From the NCBI GenBank assembly GCA_010645155.1, contig JAAGOF010000209.1:220264-284263 (forward strand): 64,000 nucleotides of DNA, given 5' to 3'. The notes under the pieces are model-generated. The model saw only the letters and a program-made list of their open reading frames with translations. It searched no databases and was not told the origin of the DNA. This stretch comes from Tigriopus japonicus. Lineage: Eukaryota; Arthropoda; Copepoda; Harpacticoida; Harpacticidae. This document shows positions 1-11,391 of this stretch, piece by piece (position 1 is the stretch's first letter; each line of letters begins with the position of its first letter). Made by a program: the position numbers and the translations under genes.

Positions 1-1407
1 GAGGGAAGGAAAATGGGACAGGGAATTGGGAGGAGGAGGAAAAGGAGGAGGAGGAGAACGAGAACTGGGAGGGGGGATGCTAAAAGATGAAATGTTTGGG
101 GGATGGGTTGGGGATTGGAGGCCAACCTACAACCATGTCCAAGAGACAAAGATTTTGCTGGTCTCTGATTCCTCTGAGTACCTCGGACGTGGACATGTTT
201 ACACTCCACATTGAAACATGTTCCTCTACTCATTGATGTACGACACATAAAAGGATGAAAAAAGGGGCACTCGACCTTTGAGCACCCTTTCTTGTTGTAT
301 CTGAAGAGCCCAAACTTCAACAATTTTTGACACCACTTTGGGTGCTCAAAAGAGCTACAACCTTTTCTATCCAGACTACAAGGCTGCCTTTTGTGGTCAG
401 GACAGACTTCCTTACAAGCTAGAGCTTCCTGGACAAGTTTTGGTTGAGCTACTTCAACCAACTCAACCTCAATCTCCTCCGTTTTGGTGGAGTTGTCTAC
501 AGTTGAGTCCACCTTTGAACCAACGCGCTTTCTGTCTAACCCAAGCAACCAGAGCCTCAACAATGAAGGCCTTCTTTATAACAGAGGGGTCCTTCCCTTC
601 TAAGGCGAAATGCAGACAGATGGACCAAGTCTATGAGTTCTTGGACCTTCATGTCTAACCTTAAAAAAACCTTCTAACAAAATTTTGCCCTACAGGAAGG
701 GTTTGTTGGGGAGGGGACGGGGCTAACCTGACTCAAGATCGCCTCCATCATTGAAATGGCGGAATAAACAATTATAGTAGAGACTAGAGCGCTATAATTG
801 TAGAGACCAATAAGAGGAACGAAAGTAAAAATTAATGATTTGTCAAAGCAAGGCAAATTCACACTGGGAAAATCAAATGGGGGAAAATGTTACGGGAAAA
901 AGTTGGTGGGAAAAAGTAAAAGAAAAGGATGAATGCAAAACAAAACCAGAAAAAAAAAATTTTTCTGGTTTTGTGAAAAAAGCCTGTTTCAACTAATTAT
1001 GCTCAACCTAAGGCAAAAGCAACCCAACTAAGGCAAAACAGAACAAAGGACTCGTTATGTAAACAAAAGCAAAGAAAGACAAACAAACGAAAAACAGCTG
1101 ACTCCGAAAATTCAAACGTTGGATCTACAGAATAACGGCGTCCTTCCCCAATGTTGAGACACCTACTTCAAAAGGAAATTTCCAGAAGGGAGGCTCAAAA
1201 AGGAAGGTAAAACCCTAATATTGAGTTCTAATGCAAAATATCTTGACTAATGCAACTAATAAGAGACACCTACAACTGTGAAAAACCTGAAAAAGAACTT
1301 AAGAGCTAAGAAGAACCTGAAAGAGAAATCACAAACAACAATACTGATAAATACGGGTGAATATTTTAGGTTTTACCTAAAAACCAAGGTTTTAACCTAA
1401 AACGCCT
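1..1407. other. No supported gene; low-complexity left edge
   Basis: I see no convincing gene here. Bases 29-60 are a purine-rich GGA/GGGA stretch. The longest open frames (26-214, 338-658 plus; 674-862 minus) have no recognisable domain, signal peptide or splice context. Much of 880-1407 is rich in A-tract and CAAA-type simple sequence, including a short A-run/T-run hairpin near 946-974. Confidence 0.6.
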
Positions 1408-1522
1408 ATTTTGGACAATTTTTACCTAAAACTAAGTTGTCAACCTAATATTAACTTTTTATCTCGCTTTTTTGGGCAATTTTTATCTAAAACTAGGTTT
1501 TCAAGCTCATATTAACTTTTTT
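1408..1522. repeat. Two-copy degenerate tandem repeat (~61 bp period)
   Basis: Two adjacent related copies run about 1408-1460 and 1469-1522. Both contain GGRCAATTTTTAYCTAAAAC followed by a TTTTCAAGCTC-like segment and ATATTAACTTTTT. A looser third relative of the ACCTAAAA motif lies just upstream (1370-1400). No coding role is apparent. Confidence 0.6.
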
Positions 1523-1697
1523 CTTGTCCTAAATTCAATTGCGCAATAAGGTTCCTAACCCCAATATCTTTAAACACCAAACGAAGAAAGAAGAGGAGTG
1601 ACAGCCACAATGATTTTCATCCCATTGAAATGCCGAATCAGCGTTACTAGGAGGTTTCAGGCTAACATTGCTGAAAGTTGTTTGAAATACTGCCAAC

Positions 1698-2004
1698 TAG
1701 TGATGTGTTTCGAACCAGGAGTGCTGCCATTTTTGACTCGGAAGTTTATCGCTGTTAAAAAGGGCAGGTTGTATTGTACTTTTTGAAAAGACCTAAACAG
1801 GGACCAATTTGGCAACTCTCGAACTAGTTCGATTTCGAGTTCCATCGATAGTTTTAAAAATGGATTTTGAGTTGGCAGTGCTGCCAAATTTAATGGTAGA
1901 TAAGGTCTATTGCCTGTCGAAAAGTTTAGTTGTGGTCAGACTTTTGACCCTAAAAACCAAAATGGCAAAACTCTGCCAAAAATCCAACTCGAAACACATC
2001 AGTA
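1698..2004 (+). mobile_element. TAGTGATG MITE, copy A
   Basis: This is one of four copies of one non-autonomous element in the window (others at 33480-33796, 36355-36603, 42784-43093). It starts TAGTGATG and ends CATCAGTA, and is flanked by a perfect 8-base direct repeat CTGCCAAC (1690-1697 and 2005-2012). The body contains two GAGTKGGCAGTGCTGCCA-like blocks about 170 bases apart, so it looks like a dimer of a smaller unit. The 8-base duplication suits a hAT-type transposase acting in trans. No coding capacity. Confidence 0.85.
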
Positions 2005-2012
2005 CTGCCAAC

Positions 2013-3657
2013 TACGAGCGCTCCCTGCAATTTTTGAAATCACATACACGTCTTTGGGTATTTTGTCTGTTTCAAGGAAAAATAAATATTTTCTCGAATA
2101 TTTGAGTAAGAGAGATATATTTCAGGCAAACTTGAGGAAAACAAAGAGTTGCCAATACTCAAGAGGGCTTACCCAAAATACAAAAATCCCTACAAAATGA
2201 CATTTGTACTTATATTAGGCATTTACAACAAAATATACTGTCAAGCACGAAAAACTGCGCCATCTATTGAGGCAAATTGAAAATTGTAGTTTTGGAAAGT
2301 TGGAAATACGGCCAAATATAGTCTTTTTTTTCATCGAAGAACGGGCAAGAAAGTTTTTTTCGGATAGAATTGAAGGAAAACATTTTGATCACAAAAAATT
2401 GCTAACAAAATTTTTCTCTTTTCAATTTGTCAATTGATAGGGAAAAACAAATAGTGTCTGTTGTTGTTTCAACGGGATTTTTCTTGTCCTCTTTTTTCAC
2501 TTAGAAAAAAATTGACAACAGTTTTTAGGTCGGATTGAAATTTCAAAAAGAAGTTTTTTAGGTCTGGAAAACGAAATAAAAAGTTTTTTGCTACTTAAAA
2601 TTTCCATAAAATGCAAAAATAAGTTTAAAGTAAGTTATAAAACCCCCCAAAAATCGGGCAAAACAGGCGAAAAACGTTTATTTAATGTTTTAAGTTAAAA
2701 CTATCTAATCCTCGCTTTACTGATCATTAGGAACGGGTAAAAAGTGCAAGTCAAAAGAAGCTTTTGGTTACCAAAAGTTGCACAAAAATCAGCCCAAAAT
2801 CGTAAAATAAAATGCAGGAAAAGGTCAAAAGCGCAAATAAAAACAAAAAAAGCGCAAATAAAATTTAAAAAGTTCGCAAAAAAACTGAAATTTCTGAAAC
2901 AAAAAGCTTCAGATATTTTCTTGTCATCTGCTTGTTATTTTTCAATCTTGACAAGGAAAATTTAGATATTGAAGTAGTCGTAATCAAAACTATGCCAGCC
3001 TACGCTGGGAGCTGTAAAATCAGATTTAGTTTTCAAATCTGAAAAAAATCTTCCAAAAGTAAACATTTTCATAGAAGATATAGCAAACTCTCAACAATTT
3101 GTTCATTTTAGGCCGAATTGGAAAAAATTCTTGCAAAAAAAGGCGAAAAGTGCAAAAGGGCAAATAAATGGGTTTATATTACCAAAAATCTTTTTACACC
3201 TTTTGCCTGTCCCTACTGATCAGCCTACAAAGCTCAAATTTTTTTCCGGTCCTTGACACGTCTCTCATATTTTCAAAAATCGGATTTCGCACCCATCCCT
3301 TTCAGGGCTCCTTGGATAGTCAAAACAAAAGAAAGCTTTAATGTTCATAACAGTTACGTTATCCATGAGCTTTGTCATAAAGCACAACATGGTATGACAA
3401 CTCTAGGTAATCCCTTCCTTCCACAGACAAAGGTAGTCAGAGAATTATTCCTGGAAGTTCCCGGGACGGGATTTTCAACCTCTGAAAACGGAATAAGCGG
3501 GATTTTCAAAACTTGAAAAACAGATTGTGTTTACGGGATCAGGGGACAGTATTTTCTAATTGAAAACGGGATTTCTAAAATGTATGAAATTTGTCAGGCT
3601 TCAAGAAGTTAAAATGATTCCTTATTCCAAGGGTTCACTCAATGTTCCAATTTTCAG
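2013..3657. other. A/T-rich DNA, no supported gene
   Basis: There are long A- and T-tracts and repeated phrases such as AAAAGTGCAAATAAA. A signal-peptide exon for the PAN-domain gene starting at 3658 should lie upstream with a phase-1 donor. I could not identify it here, so that gene's first exon remains unplaced. Confidence 0.5.
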
Positions 3658-6600
3658 AACCAATTGGTGGCAAAGTTGTATTTCAAGACATTCTTTTTAT
3701 ACCATACTCAAATGGCAAGAATTTGGCCAACCCCACGTTGATTCTTGAATTCTTGACTGGGGAGAGCACGCTATGTTGGTTCACCTGTGAGAAACTTCCA
3801 TGGTGTTTAGCGGCTGGTTTTGTTCAAGGCGAATGCTTCCTCTACGACAAAGAAGATGTCATTGTGGATTCACCAAAGAACGCTGAAGGCTTTATGGTTC
3901 GTCGTGGGAAAACCTTTGGTACGTTGTCAAAGACAATTGTTTATTACAAGCCAACTATATTTGTGATTGAAAAAGCTATTACTTTTCTAAGCAATTGTAG
4001 TTCATTACATATGAAATGAAAGTAATTGTAATCAACTACATTTGAACTTGACACCGATTGTAATTATTTGCATTTGAACTTCGCGGCAACTGTGATTGTT
4101 TATATTTGAAGTTAAATGCTTGAAATTTTAAATTAATCCATTTCAGTTGATATAATTGAGATTTTAAAGATTACTTTTACATTTTAGCTAAATAAAAAGC
4201 ACAAGCTTTAGAAATATAAAAAAATGTAAACGGAGTCGGGCAGTATTGGCACAAAACTTTCAATGGGTATAACGGCCTCAAGATTTATTTATAATTCAAA
4301 TTTCTCGCTGTTTTTTCGCATCCGCCAATCCATGTGAACAAATTTCGGTGCAATTAGTGATGGGAGGCAAACAGAAGCTTGGACAAGCAATCCGGCACAA
4401 TACTTGGGCTTGCCCAAGCGAGACACTATTTGGGTGCGGGTACAAGTACTTTCCCCAGCTTTGTTTTCTTTGTTTGGTATTTTTCTAAAAATAGACAGGA
4501 GTCTTTGCTGCTCTTGCTTGTAAGGAGGCCATTTGTCATCCATGGATCCGGGACCTTCATATTATCGTTTCAGCAAAAAGCGATTGCACTGAGATTTAAT
4601 TGTTCAAATGACTTGGAGGTTCTGAGAATAGGCAGGATTTTTGAATTAGAAATAGATTTTGTTGTCGTTATACACATTCAAAGTTTTGTGCCATTACTTC
4701 TGCCCAAGTGTGTACAAGAAAAAATATTTAAAAAATCAGACAAAAATATGCCTAAGAACGGTGGTCTCAGAGTTATTAGCCACCCTGTAGTTTAATGCCG
4801 ATTATCCTACATTGTAGGTGATGAATCCATGTGTGAATACGGAAAGTTGACGCCAACAATAATGACCAAGGATTTCGAGACCGTTTACACAAGTTCAAAT
4901 AGACTTTTCGGTTGCACAAAATGGATGTGCAAATTAGACGATCCAATTCCAAACTCATCGGAAAAAATCTGCTATTTACCCGCGGGTAGGTACTAAAAGG
5001 CGTTTTTGTTCTTGCATCGGCTACCTTGCGAAATGTCAAGTTTTTTTTACAGACGAGCCAACAACTTTGACTAAAATTGCTGGAGATGTATTTGTCCGCC
5101 CCTCGATCGAAATGCTGAATGACCTTTCCAGTCCAGATTTCCACGTTCCAATGTTTCCCGATGAGGTGCCCGACGTCACCTACAGCGAATGTATCGTCGC
5201 CTGCCATAATGCCAATTGTTTTGCTGTGACCTATATTCTCGAGACTAAGATGTGTCGCATGGCGTTTCAGCCTATGCTACTTCAAAACGATGCCCATCTT
5301 TCACCAGAAAAAGGTGTTGCAGTTAATATGGCGATGAAGTTTGGAATAGTTAGTTCTGAAGTGATGGAGGGGACAACAAATTCAACTTGCGTAAGAAGAG
5401 TTATGATGCAAGAGCGTATCGTTTACAAGGATGAAATTCGGTGCACTCACACGTATCAAGAATCATGTTCAGATGTTTATAAGACTGTTTTTAACACCCA
5501 AGAGGTACAGTTAAGCACGATACAAATATATCTTGGGTTCTTTCCTCTAATCTTGTTTCTTTAATAGGTGGAGGAATGCAAGGAAAGCTTCTCAAAAAAA
5601 TGCCATATAGAGTACGAGATGGTACCTAGAACGGAAAAAGTCGAGGTGTGTCACGCTCCTCTGGCCAGGAATTGCAAAGAAGAAGGACCCGAGACTTGTT
5701 CCACGGAATACGAGACGGTCTGCGCCACCACCTACCATGAAAACGAGGTCACAGATGATGTGGCTAATTGCACCACTGTTAAGGAAGATGTGTGTGATCC
5801 CAAGGGGGAAAATTGCCGCAAGGTGCCCAAGCAAAGTTGCCGGGTGGAGTCTGTGGCCAGTAAGAAGCTCACTCCGGAAACAGATTGTCGCCAAGAGGCC
5901 CGAGAAGTTTGTGGTCCCGAGATCTGTCCAATTGTTAGAGGAGAGCGCATTTGCGCCGATGAGCTCAAGACGTTTGTGCAGGAAGTGCCGCAGGAGAAAT
6001 GTCAAATTTCGCCGGAGAAGGTTTGCGACATGGTTCACAAGATCGTTCCGAAGTTAGAGATGAACCAGGAATGCATTGAGGTACCCCAAGAGATCTGCGA
6101 GATGGTTAAAGTTGAGGCCAAAAAGGAGAAGATTCCAATAGTAAAGGAATGGTGTGGGCCAATAGAATTCGCTCCTGTGATAGAAGACGCAACCGATGAC
6201 TCTGAGGAATATGAGGATTGTTCTGAAGAAGACGATGACGAAGATCCAGACAACATAAACACACAATCAAAACCCAGCAAACCATCGAAGCCATCTCAAG
6301 AATCTGACGAAGATCCAGACAACATTAGCAGACCATCAAAACCCGGTAAACCATCAAAGCCATCTCAAGAATCTGACGAAGATCCAGACAACATTAGCAG
6401 ACCATCAAAACCCGGTAAACCATCAAAGCCATCTCAAGAATCTGACGAAGATCCAGACAACATAAGCAGACCATCAAAACCCGGTAAACCATCAAAGCCA
6501 TCTCAAGAATCTGACGAAGATCCAGACAACATCAGCAGACCATCAAAACCTGGCAAACCATCGAAGCCATCTCAAGAATCGAAGAAGTGCAGACGATCTA

Positions 6601-6740
6601 AATCATCTAAAAAATCAGCGAAAGTTAAAACAGCCAAGGTATCCCAAAAACGACGAAACCAAGAACACGAAATGGTTTTACGAAAGTCTCTACTAGAAGA
6701 ACTTGTCGCCGCTAAGCGATTGAGGTCAAGAGAGAACTGA
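3658..6740 (+). CDS. PAN/apple-like, cysteine-rich repeat protein (5' partial)
   Basis: Four exons are supported: 3658-3918, 4818-4985, 5053-5504 and 5568-6740, with introns in phases 1, 1 and 0; the last two introns are only 67 and 63 bases. The joined frame gives about 684 residues from the first visible exon. Two PAN/apple-like modules are visible by Cys spacing: CWFTCEKLPWCLAAGF in exon 1 and YSECIVACHNANCFAVTY in exon 3. A Cys-rich region follows with repeated C-x-x-EYE-x-V-type segments (exon 3 end to about 6170). Then come an acidic stretch, five 23-residue repeats, and a Lys/Arg-rich C-terminus ending at TGA 6738-6740. PAN modules bind protein or sugar partners outside the cell, so a secreted or surface role is inferred. 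No membrane segment is seen in the visible part. An ATTAAA at 6793-6798 could be the poly(A) signal. Signal peptide and start codon were not found. Orthologue not recognised. Confidence 0.8.
6243..6587 (+). repeat. Five tandem 69-bp units in coding sequence
   Basis: Inside the last exon of the PAN-domain gene a 69-base unit is repeated five times, encoding DPDNISRPSKPGKPSKPSQ plus ESDE. Units 2-4 are nearly identical at the DNA level; unit 1 (DPDNINTQSKP...) and unit 5 (ending ESKK) differ at the array edges. The product is Pro/Ser/Lys-rich with an acidic hinge, hence probably an extended linker. Length polymorphism is likely. Confidence 0.95.
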
Positions 6741-7337
6741 AGATGAAGACACATTCTTGGACTTTATGAAATTTAACTGTAACATTATTGAAATTAAAAT
6801 GCGTGACGTAAAATATGATCATAAGAAAGTAAGTTTTTTTGTATCATGCCTTGGTTTGAATTTTCGACTGTCTTAATGTTTTCCTTAACCTGTAAGACTG
6901 CTATGGTCAGCCATGCCCCACTCCTCCACATCCCACATTCAATAGAAATAGCTCATTACTTCCTTTTTATAAATAATCACTAGAAATAAATCACTTTTGC
7001 AAATGTCTCATGATCATTACTATACACCGTGCATTATTTGAATCCGCCGCCACTTTGAAATGAAGTCATTCATTATTCATACAGGCCTTATAACAAGGGC
7101 TGGGGGAAAATGTTGATTAAAAAGTGTGTTTTAGTCAAGAATCTGACGGAAAAAACCAAGTAAAATAGTTGATTAAGCATCCTAAAATAGTTGAATAGAG
7201 TCGGGCAATTAACGGGAGCAGTGTAAGTGTAACAAAAATCGCAAATTCTGGTGTGCAACATAATGGCAATTGTATATTTTCCATACAATGAGCATTAATT
7301 GGATGAGTGCGGTCGGATGAATTCACAAAGGGATTAC
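6741..7337. other. 3' flank and intergenic, nothing supported
   Basis: After the possible 3' end of the PAN-domain gene there is no open frame with recognisable content. A short phrase GAGTCGGGCAATTAACGGG near 7198 resembles other repeat ends in the window (compare 4235-4260) but has no defined partner. Confidence 0.5.
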
Positions 7338-7540
7338 TGGGGCCAAATGACTAGAGGTGGGTCAGAGCTCAGGCTTTGGTGTTCAAAGGCTTGAATTTTG
7401 TTACAAGAGGGAATTTTTTTTTGTACCTTGATCTCATGTTAACTAGATTTTTAATGAAGATCAGAAATTTTCAAGAAACGTTTATCAAGTTTGTTGAAGG
7501 GCAAGCTAGGCTGCGACATATCCCTAGCCATTTGGCCCCA
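7338..7540. repeat. Fold-back repeat with TGGGGCCAAATG ends
   Basis: The left end TGGGGCCAAATGACTAG is matched in inverted orientation by CTAGCCATTTGGCCCCA at the right end. A related copy lies at 59092-59309, where GGGGCCAAATG and CACATCCCTAGCCATT recur at a similar distance. Likely a MITE; no clear target duplication was established. Confidence 0.65.
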
Positions 7541-7590
7541 AGAATCCCTAGCTGAATTCGTCCGACCACTTTAATCCATTTACAGCAGAG

Positions 7591-8374
7591 TAGTGATGTC
7601 AAATCTGGGATTGGGCAAGTATTTCACTGGAGGTTGCAAGGTAGGGTCATCTAATGGAGAATTTGTGCTAAACTCAAGTATTTTTGCAAAAACAAAGTTG
7701 AGTTTGATTTGTCACCCCTCCTCTGAAGTCACAAAAAATGAAAGAACACCGAAAGGACGCCTTTCGGTGCTCTTTAATGAAAAATCCGGCTTTTTGTAGA
7801 TTGGTAGACAGAGGGGAAAACGATTTCACACTGGTCAATTGGCGACCCCGGCTTATGACTACTGATGGGAAACAAACAAATATAACCAAGAACAAACGAC
7901 AGCATTACAAACAAATAGAAATCACAAACAAAGAACAAACAAATTGGAAAGATCGGAAAGATAAGTCAACAGCTGTCGTTTGTTTTGGTCTCCACGAAAA
8001 ACAGGGCTGCCAAAAAATGACATCCCTTACGTGTTGAAAAAGGTCGAAAGAAAATCAAAGTCTTGAAAAAAATTCGAAAGTCAAAAGTAAGTGTTCCATT
8101 TGCATGGAATATATCTCTTGGAACAATAAATGATTTCAATAGCAATAATTATTGTGGCGAAAATAATCATTAGACACTCGTTTTTACAAATCATGACAAA
8201 TCTTGACAACAACACTGTTTTTATTTGGGAATGGTACAAATTTACCCCAAACAAACAAATATTCAGAAAACCCAAACAAATATACAATCACATAAAGAAA
8301 TGGCCAATTTTTTCGCATCAGTACTTTTGACCTCACGTAAAAATGGCTTGCCCAAGTACCAAGTCAAATCACTA
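7591..8374. repeat. Possible MITE bounded by TAGTGAT ends
   Basis: The left end TAGTGATGTCAAATCTGGG and the inverse of the right end, TAGTGATTTGACTTGG, share TAGTGAT plus a nearby TTGGGCAAG phrase in both arms. Flanking 8-base sequences agree only partly, so the boundaries are tentative. The inside has no gene, though it includes a CAAACAAA-rich segment. Confidence 0.35.
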
Positions 8375-8429
8375 GTAGGGAGTCGTTCCACTGAACAATC
8401 ATGTATTAAAAAACAGTCACTTATCCGTA

Positions 8430-8556
8430 ATAACTGAAAATCCTTCAAAAATACCCAAAATAGTTGAAAATCCTTCAAAAATATCCGTAATAGAAGAAAA
8501 ACCCTCAAAAATACCCGGAATAGTTGAAAATAGTCAAATAAACCCAAAATAGTCAA
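8430..8556. repeat. Short tandem repeat, ~33 bp unit
   Basis: About four degenerate units of the form GAAAATCCTTCAAAAATACC followed by an AATAGTT-type spacer. Period is about 31-34 bases. Non-coding; stop codons occur on both strands. Confidence 0.7.
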
Positions 8557-8779
8557 AAAAAGTCAAAAAACTTAAAAAACTTTTTCCTCCAGCCCTTCTT
8601 ATAACTGACATTCATTAGAAAACAAGCCGTGCTACTTGACTACCAACAAATGAAAACAAATGAAAATTGAAGGAAATTGAAGAATTTTCCTGAATGTTTG
8701 AAAAAAAAATTCAATTTGTAATAATTGTTAATTAGTGGGGATTCCAAAAAATCTTTTGCAAATCCAAATCTGAATTCAA

Positions 8780-9256
8780 CAATCCGTGTGTTAATCTGAT
8801 TCCGAAACTTATAGTATTAATCGGAGTGAGTCCGAATCCAAAAAAATAAGTTTAAATCCGAAATAAACCGAATCCAAATAGTCAAGTGATAATTTTTTAA
8901 ATCAAAACAAATCCAAATCCGAAAATTCAAGTCAAATCCAAACGAATCCGAATTCGAAAACTCTAGTGTTAATCCGAAAATTAAAGTTTAATCCAAGTTA
9001 GTCCAAATCCAAAAATTCAAGTTTGAATCCAAAATAATCCGAATCCGAAAAGTCTAGTGTTATTCCAAACAAATCCAAATCCGAAAATTATAATATTTAT
9101 CTGAGCGAATCCGAATCGGAAAATTTAAGTCTAAAGCCGATCGAATCCGAATCCCAAAATTATAGTGTTAGTCCGAACAAATCCTAATCTGAAAACTCAA
9201 GTCTGAATCCAAACAAATCTGAATCCGAAAATTCTAGTGTTAATCCGAACGAATAA
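8780..9256. repeat. Degenerate AATCCGAA satellite-like array
   Basis: A long run of diverged units based on AATCCGAATCCGAAAATTC alternating with TCTAGTGTTAATCCGAAC and TTCAAGTTTGAATCCAAA. The TCTAGTGTTA-type block recurs near 8961, 9052, 9161 and 9232, suggesting a ~36-base unit arranged in ~72-base pairs. It ends directly at the LINE fragment at 9297. Confidence 0.8.
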
Positions 9257-9296
9257 AAAATAATAATATTTATCTAAATGTTCGGCTAGATCGAAC

Positions 9297-9475
9297 AATG
9301 AGGTCCTCCTCTCTTCTTTATCGGGCTCCTTCATTGGTCAATTTGTTGCCTATTTGCCTTCGTCGGGAATATGTAGGAGCTGATCCTCTAACAGCATTTA
9401 AGGCGGGATTGGACAAATTTTTAAATACTATTCCTGACCAACCCACTATTCAAGTTGTACATATCTGCCAACAGT
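9297..9475 (+). mobile_element. LINE reverse-transcriptase C-terminal fragment
   Basis: The plus strand encodes SSLFYRAPSLVNLLPICLRR, then about 15 residues, then AGLDKFLNTIPDQPTIQVV. This is the usual end of CR1/Jockey-type LINE ORF2, where an N-L-L-P motif is followed by FKxxLDKFLxxIPDQP. Only the tail remains (dead-on-arrival copy). It sits immediately after the AATCCGAA array, so the array may belong to the same insertion or mark its upstream edge. Confidence 0.75.
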
Positions 9476-9849
9476 AACTCATTGATAGATCAAATTTCAT
9501 ATAAACATTAATTTTTGAAACTATATTAATGATTAACTCTCTTTACAGGGAATCCCATTCCTTGTAGCTGTAATGAAAAATCCGCCCCCCCCCCCGAAAA
9601 AAAAAATTCCAAATCAGATAATTGAAGTGTTAATTCAAACCTTACAAATCTGATTGGATCAAAAGTTAGGATCTGATACACAGCTCTGTTGGGTAGTATA
9701 TTCCTAATATTATATATTGGGTAGCATATCTAAAGGAAATATTCCGCAAATGCTTGCCAAATTGTCTTGTGTAATAAAAAACTGTCACTGGATCACTAAA
9801 TAGAATCAACCTTTTCATTTTCATGGAGCCCATTAAGATTCCTTAAATC

Positions 9850-11025
9850 TTTTTTTTTTTTAATATAATATATGTTTATTGCGACTCAAGGTCATGTCAG
9901 GTTGTATAAAATAAAGTAAAATATTGTAAAAATATATATATGTGTTCTCATATGAATGGTTATGACATGTCAAATGTTAAAAATCGTTATAATAGACAAA
10001 TTATATTGTGGTATCACAGGTGAGTTGACTAGAATGGTTTCAGTGCACATGAAAGAAATGAAGAGGAGATTGACAGACAGTACAAATACAATTGGGTAGA
10101 GGGAGATGATGAAAATCTTGGTTATTGCAGTAGATAGGGTGGGTCAGATTGAACAGATCCTTCGTAAGTTCCCGTCTTTGGTGGAGTTGGGCAGGAAGCC
10201 GGACGAAGGTGCGTGACCGCCAATATTCCGAAGGGATGTCAGGCCAAGGACAATAAGGTGTTGTCAAGTCCTTGACCGGGAAGGACAGCATATGTCCAGA
10301 CATCACCTCCGGAAAGGTCAGGTTCCTAACACTATTGGACACTAACCTTGCCAGCCCGATGGTGAGGGGCTCGGTTTCGCATAGGAAATAGGTCCATGCA
10401 TTATTGGCATATTGGGGCACGCAGAGGTATCTTTTGAGGAATTTGGTGAAGGTGGCATCGGCGGATTTGAGGGCGGATTGGGCGGAGTTGGGAAGCCAGA
10501 GGTGCAGGCCGTAGGGGAAGAAGGGGGTGATGTAAGTCTGGAAGAGTTGAAGAACTATTGGCAGAGGAAGATTCTTGATAGGAAGTTTATTGCATATGTA
10601 TCCGATCCTGGCCCTGGCCTTGGTTATTGCGATGTTGAGGTGTTTGGTGAAGGAGAGTTGGGTGGTGAAGGTGAAACCGACATAGTTAAAAAACTTGACG
10701 ATTTCAATCGGACTATTATTGATGTGGAAGGAGGTGGGAGGCAGACGACCTTTATGGAAAACCATGGCCTTTGTCTTGATGGTGTTGACTTGAAGGCCGT
10801 TCTCTTGGCAATAACCGTGGAGAGCATTGATGGCATTTTGCAATTCCACGGCTGAATCTGCCAAGAGAACCAGGTCGTCTGCATATTGTAGATATTGTAT
10901 TCTATTGTTGTTGATGATGGGGCCTTGGTGAGAAAGGGCTTCGGGCAGGTCGGATACATAGAGGTTGAAAAGGATTGGCGATAGTGGATCCCCCTGCGGA
11001 AGGCCGCAGGGGGATCCACTATCGC
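9850..11025 (-). mobile_element. 5'-truncated LINE (reverse transcriptase)
   Basis: On the minus strand 11044-10040 encodes the middle and end of a non-LTR reverse transcriptase: GLPQGDPLSPILFNLY, then the catalytic YADDLVLLAD, then a thumb/connection region, ending with a Cys/His knuckle-like CICTVCQSPLHFFHVH. The frame is intact for 334 codons. The 3' end on the minus strand carries AATAAA followed by an A-run (T-run 9851-9861), as expected for target-primed reverse transcription. The 5' end is cut inside the RT domain at a perfect palindrome (separate entry). Not autonomous. Confidence 0.9.
10978..11025. repeat. Perfect 22-bp-arm palindrome at LINE 5' end
   Basis: The arms GCGATAGTGGATCCCCCTGC(GG) at 10978-10999 and its exact inverse at 11004-11025 are separated by four bases (AAGG). 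The inner arm is the LINE's own coding sequence for PQGDPLS; the outer arm is an inverted copy of it. Host-like sequence begins right after. Confidence 0.95.
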
Positions 11026-11391
11026 ATTTTATCACGAACCACAATTGAAAAATTGAGATTCAATCTCATGCACAGTAGCGCAAAAACAAATTGATTGGAT
11101 ATGTGATGCCTTTGTATTTGATTCTTAAACTGTTATGATTGTATTAGTTTCCATATCTTTTTTGTTGCTCTGTGATCCAAATCTTGCAATTTATGAGTTA
11201 ATTAAGTTTTTATGCAGACTAATGGAACATACTAAAGACATCTAATTTTTATTGCTAAACTTTTGGGCCCGGATTTTTTATTGCAAAGACAAAATATGAA
11301 ATATATACTTTCTTCAAACCCCCCCGAAAATTGAAACATAAGCCAGATACCTGAAAAAGATTTTTTGACAACGCCATCCATTACTTGGTAC

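Noticed and set aside
338..658. 106-codon plus-strand open frame
   Set aside because: No domain, signal peptide, splice context or family-like pattern; composition resembles surrounding DNA.
3253..3516. Possible upstream exon of the PAN-domain gene
   Set aside because: No hydrophobic signal peptide and no phase-1 donor that would join it convincingly to 3658.
5592..6294. Several minus-strand frames opposite the Cys-rich exon
   Set aside because: Shadows of the supported plus-strand coding exon.
10412..10855. 147-codon Gly-rich plus-strand frame
   Set aside because: It is the antisense of the LINE reverse transcriptase, whose minus frame carries the catalytic motifs.
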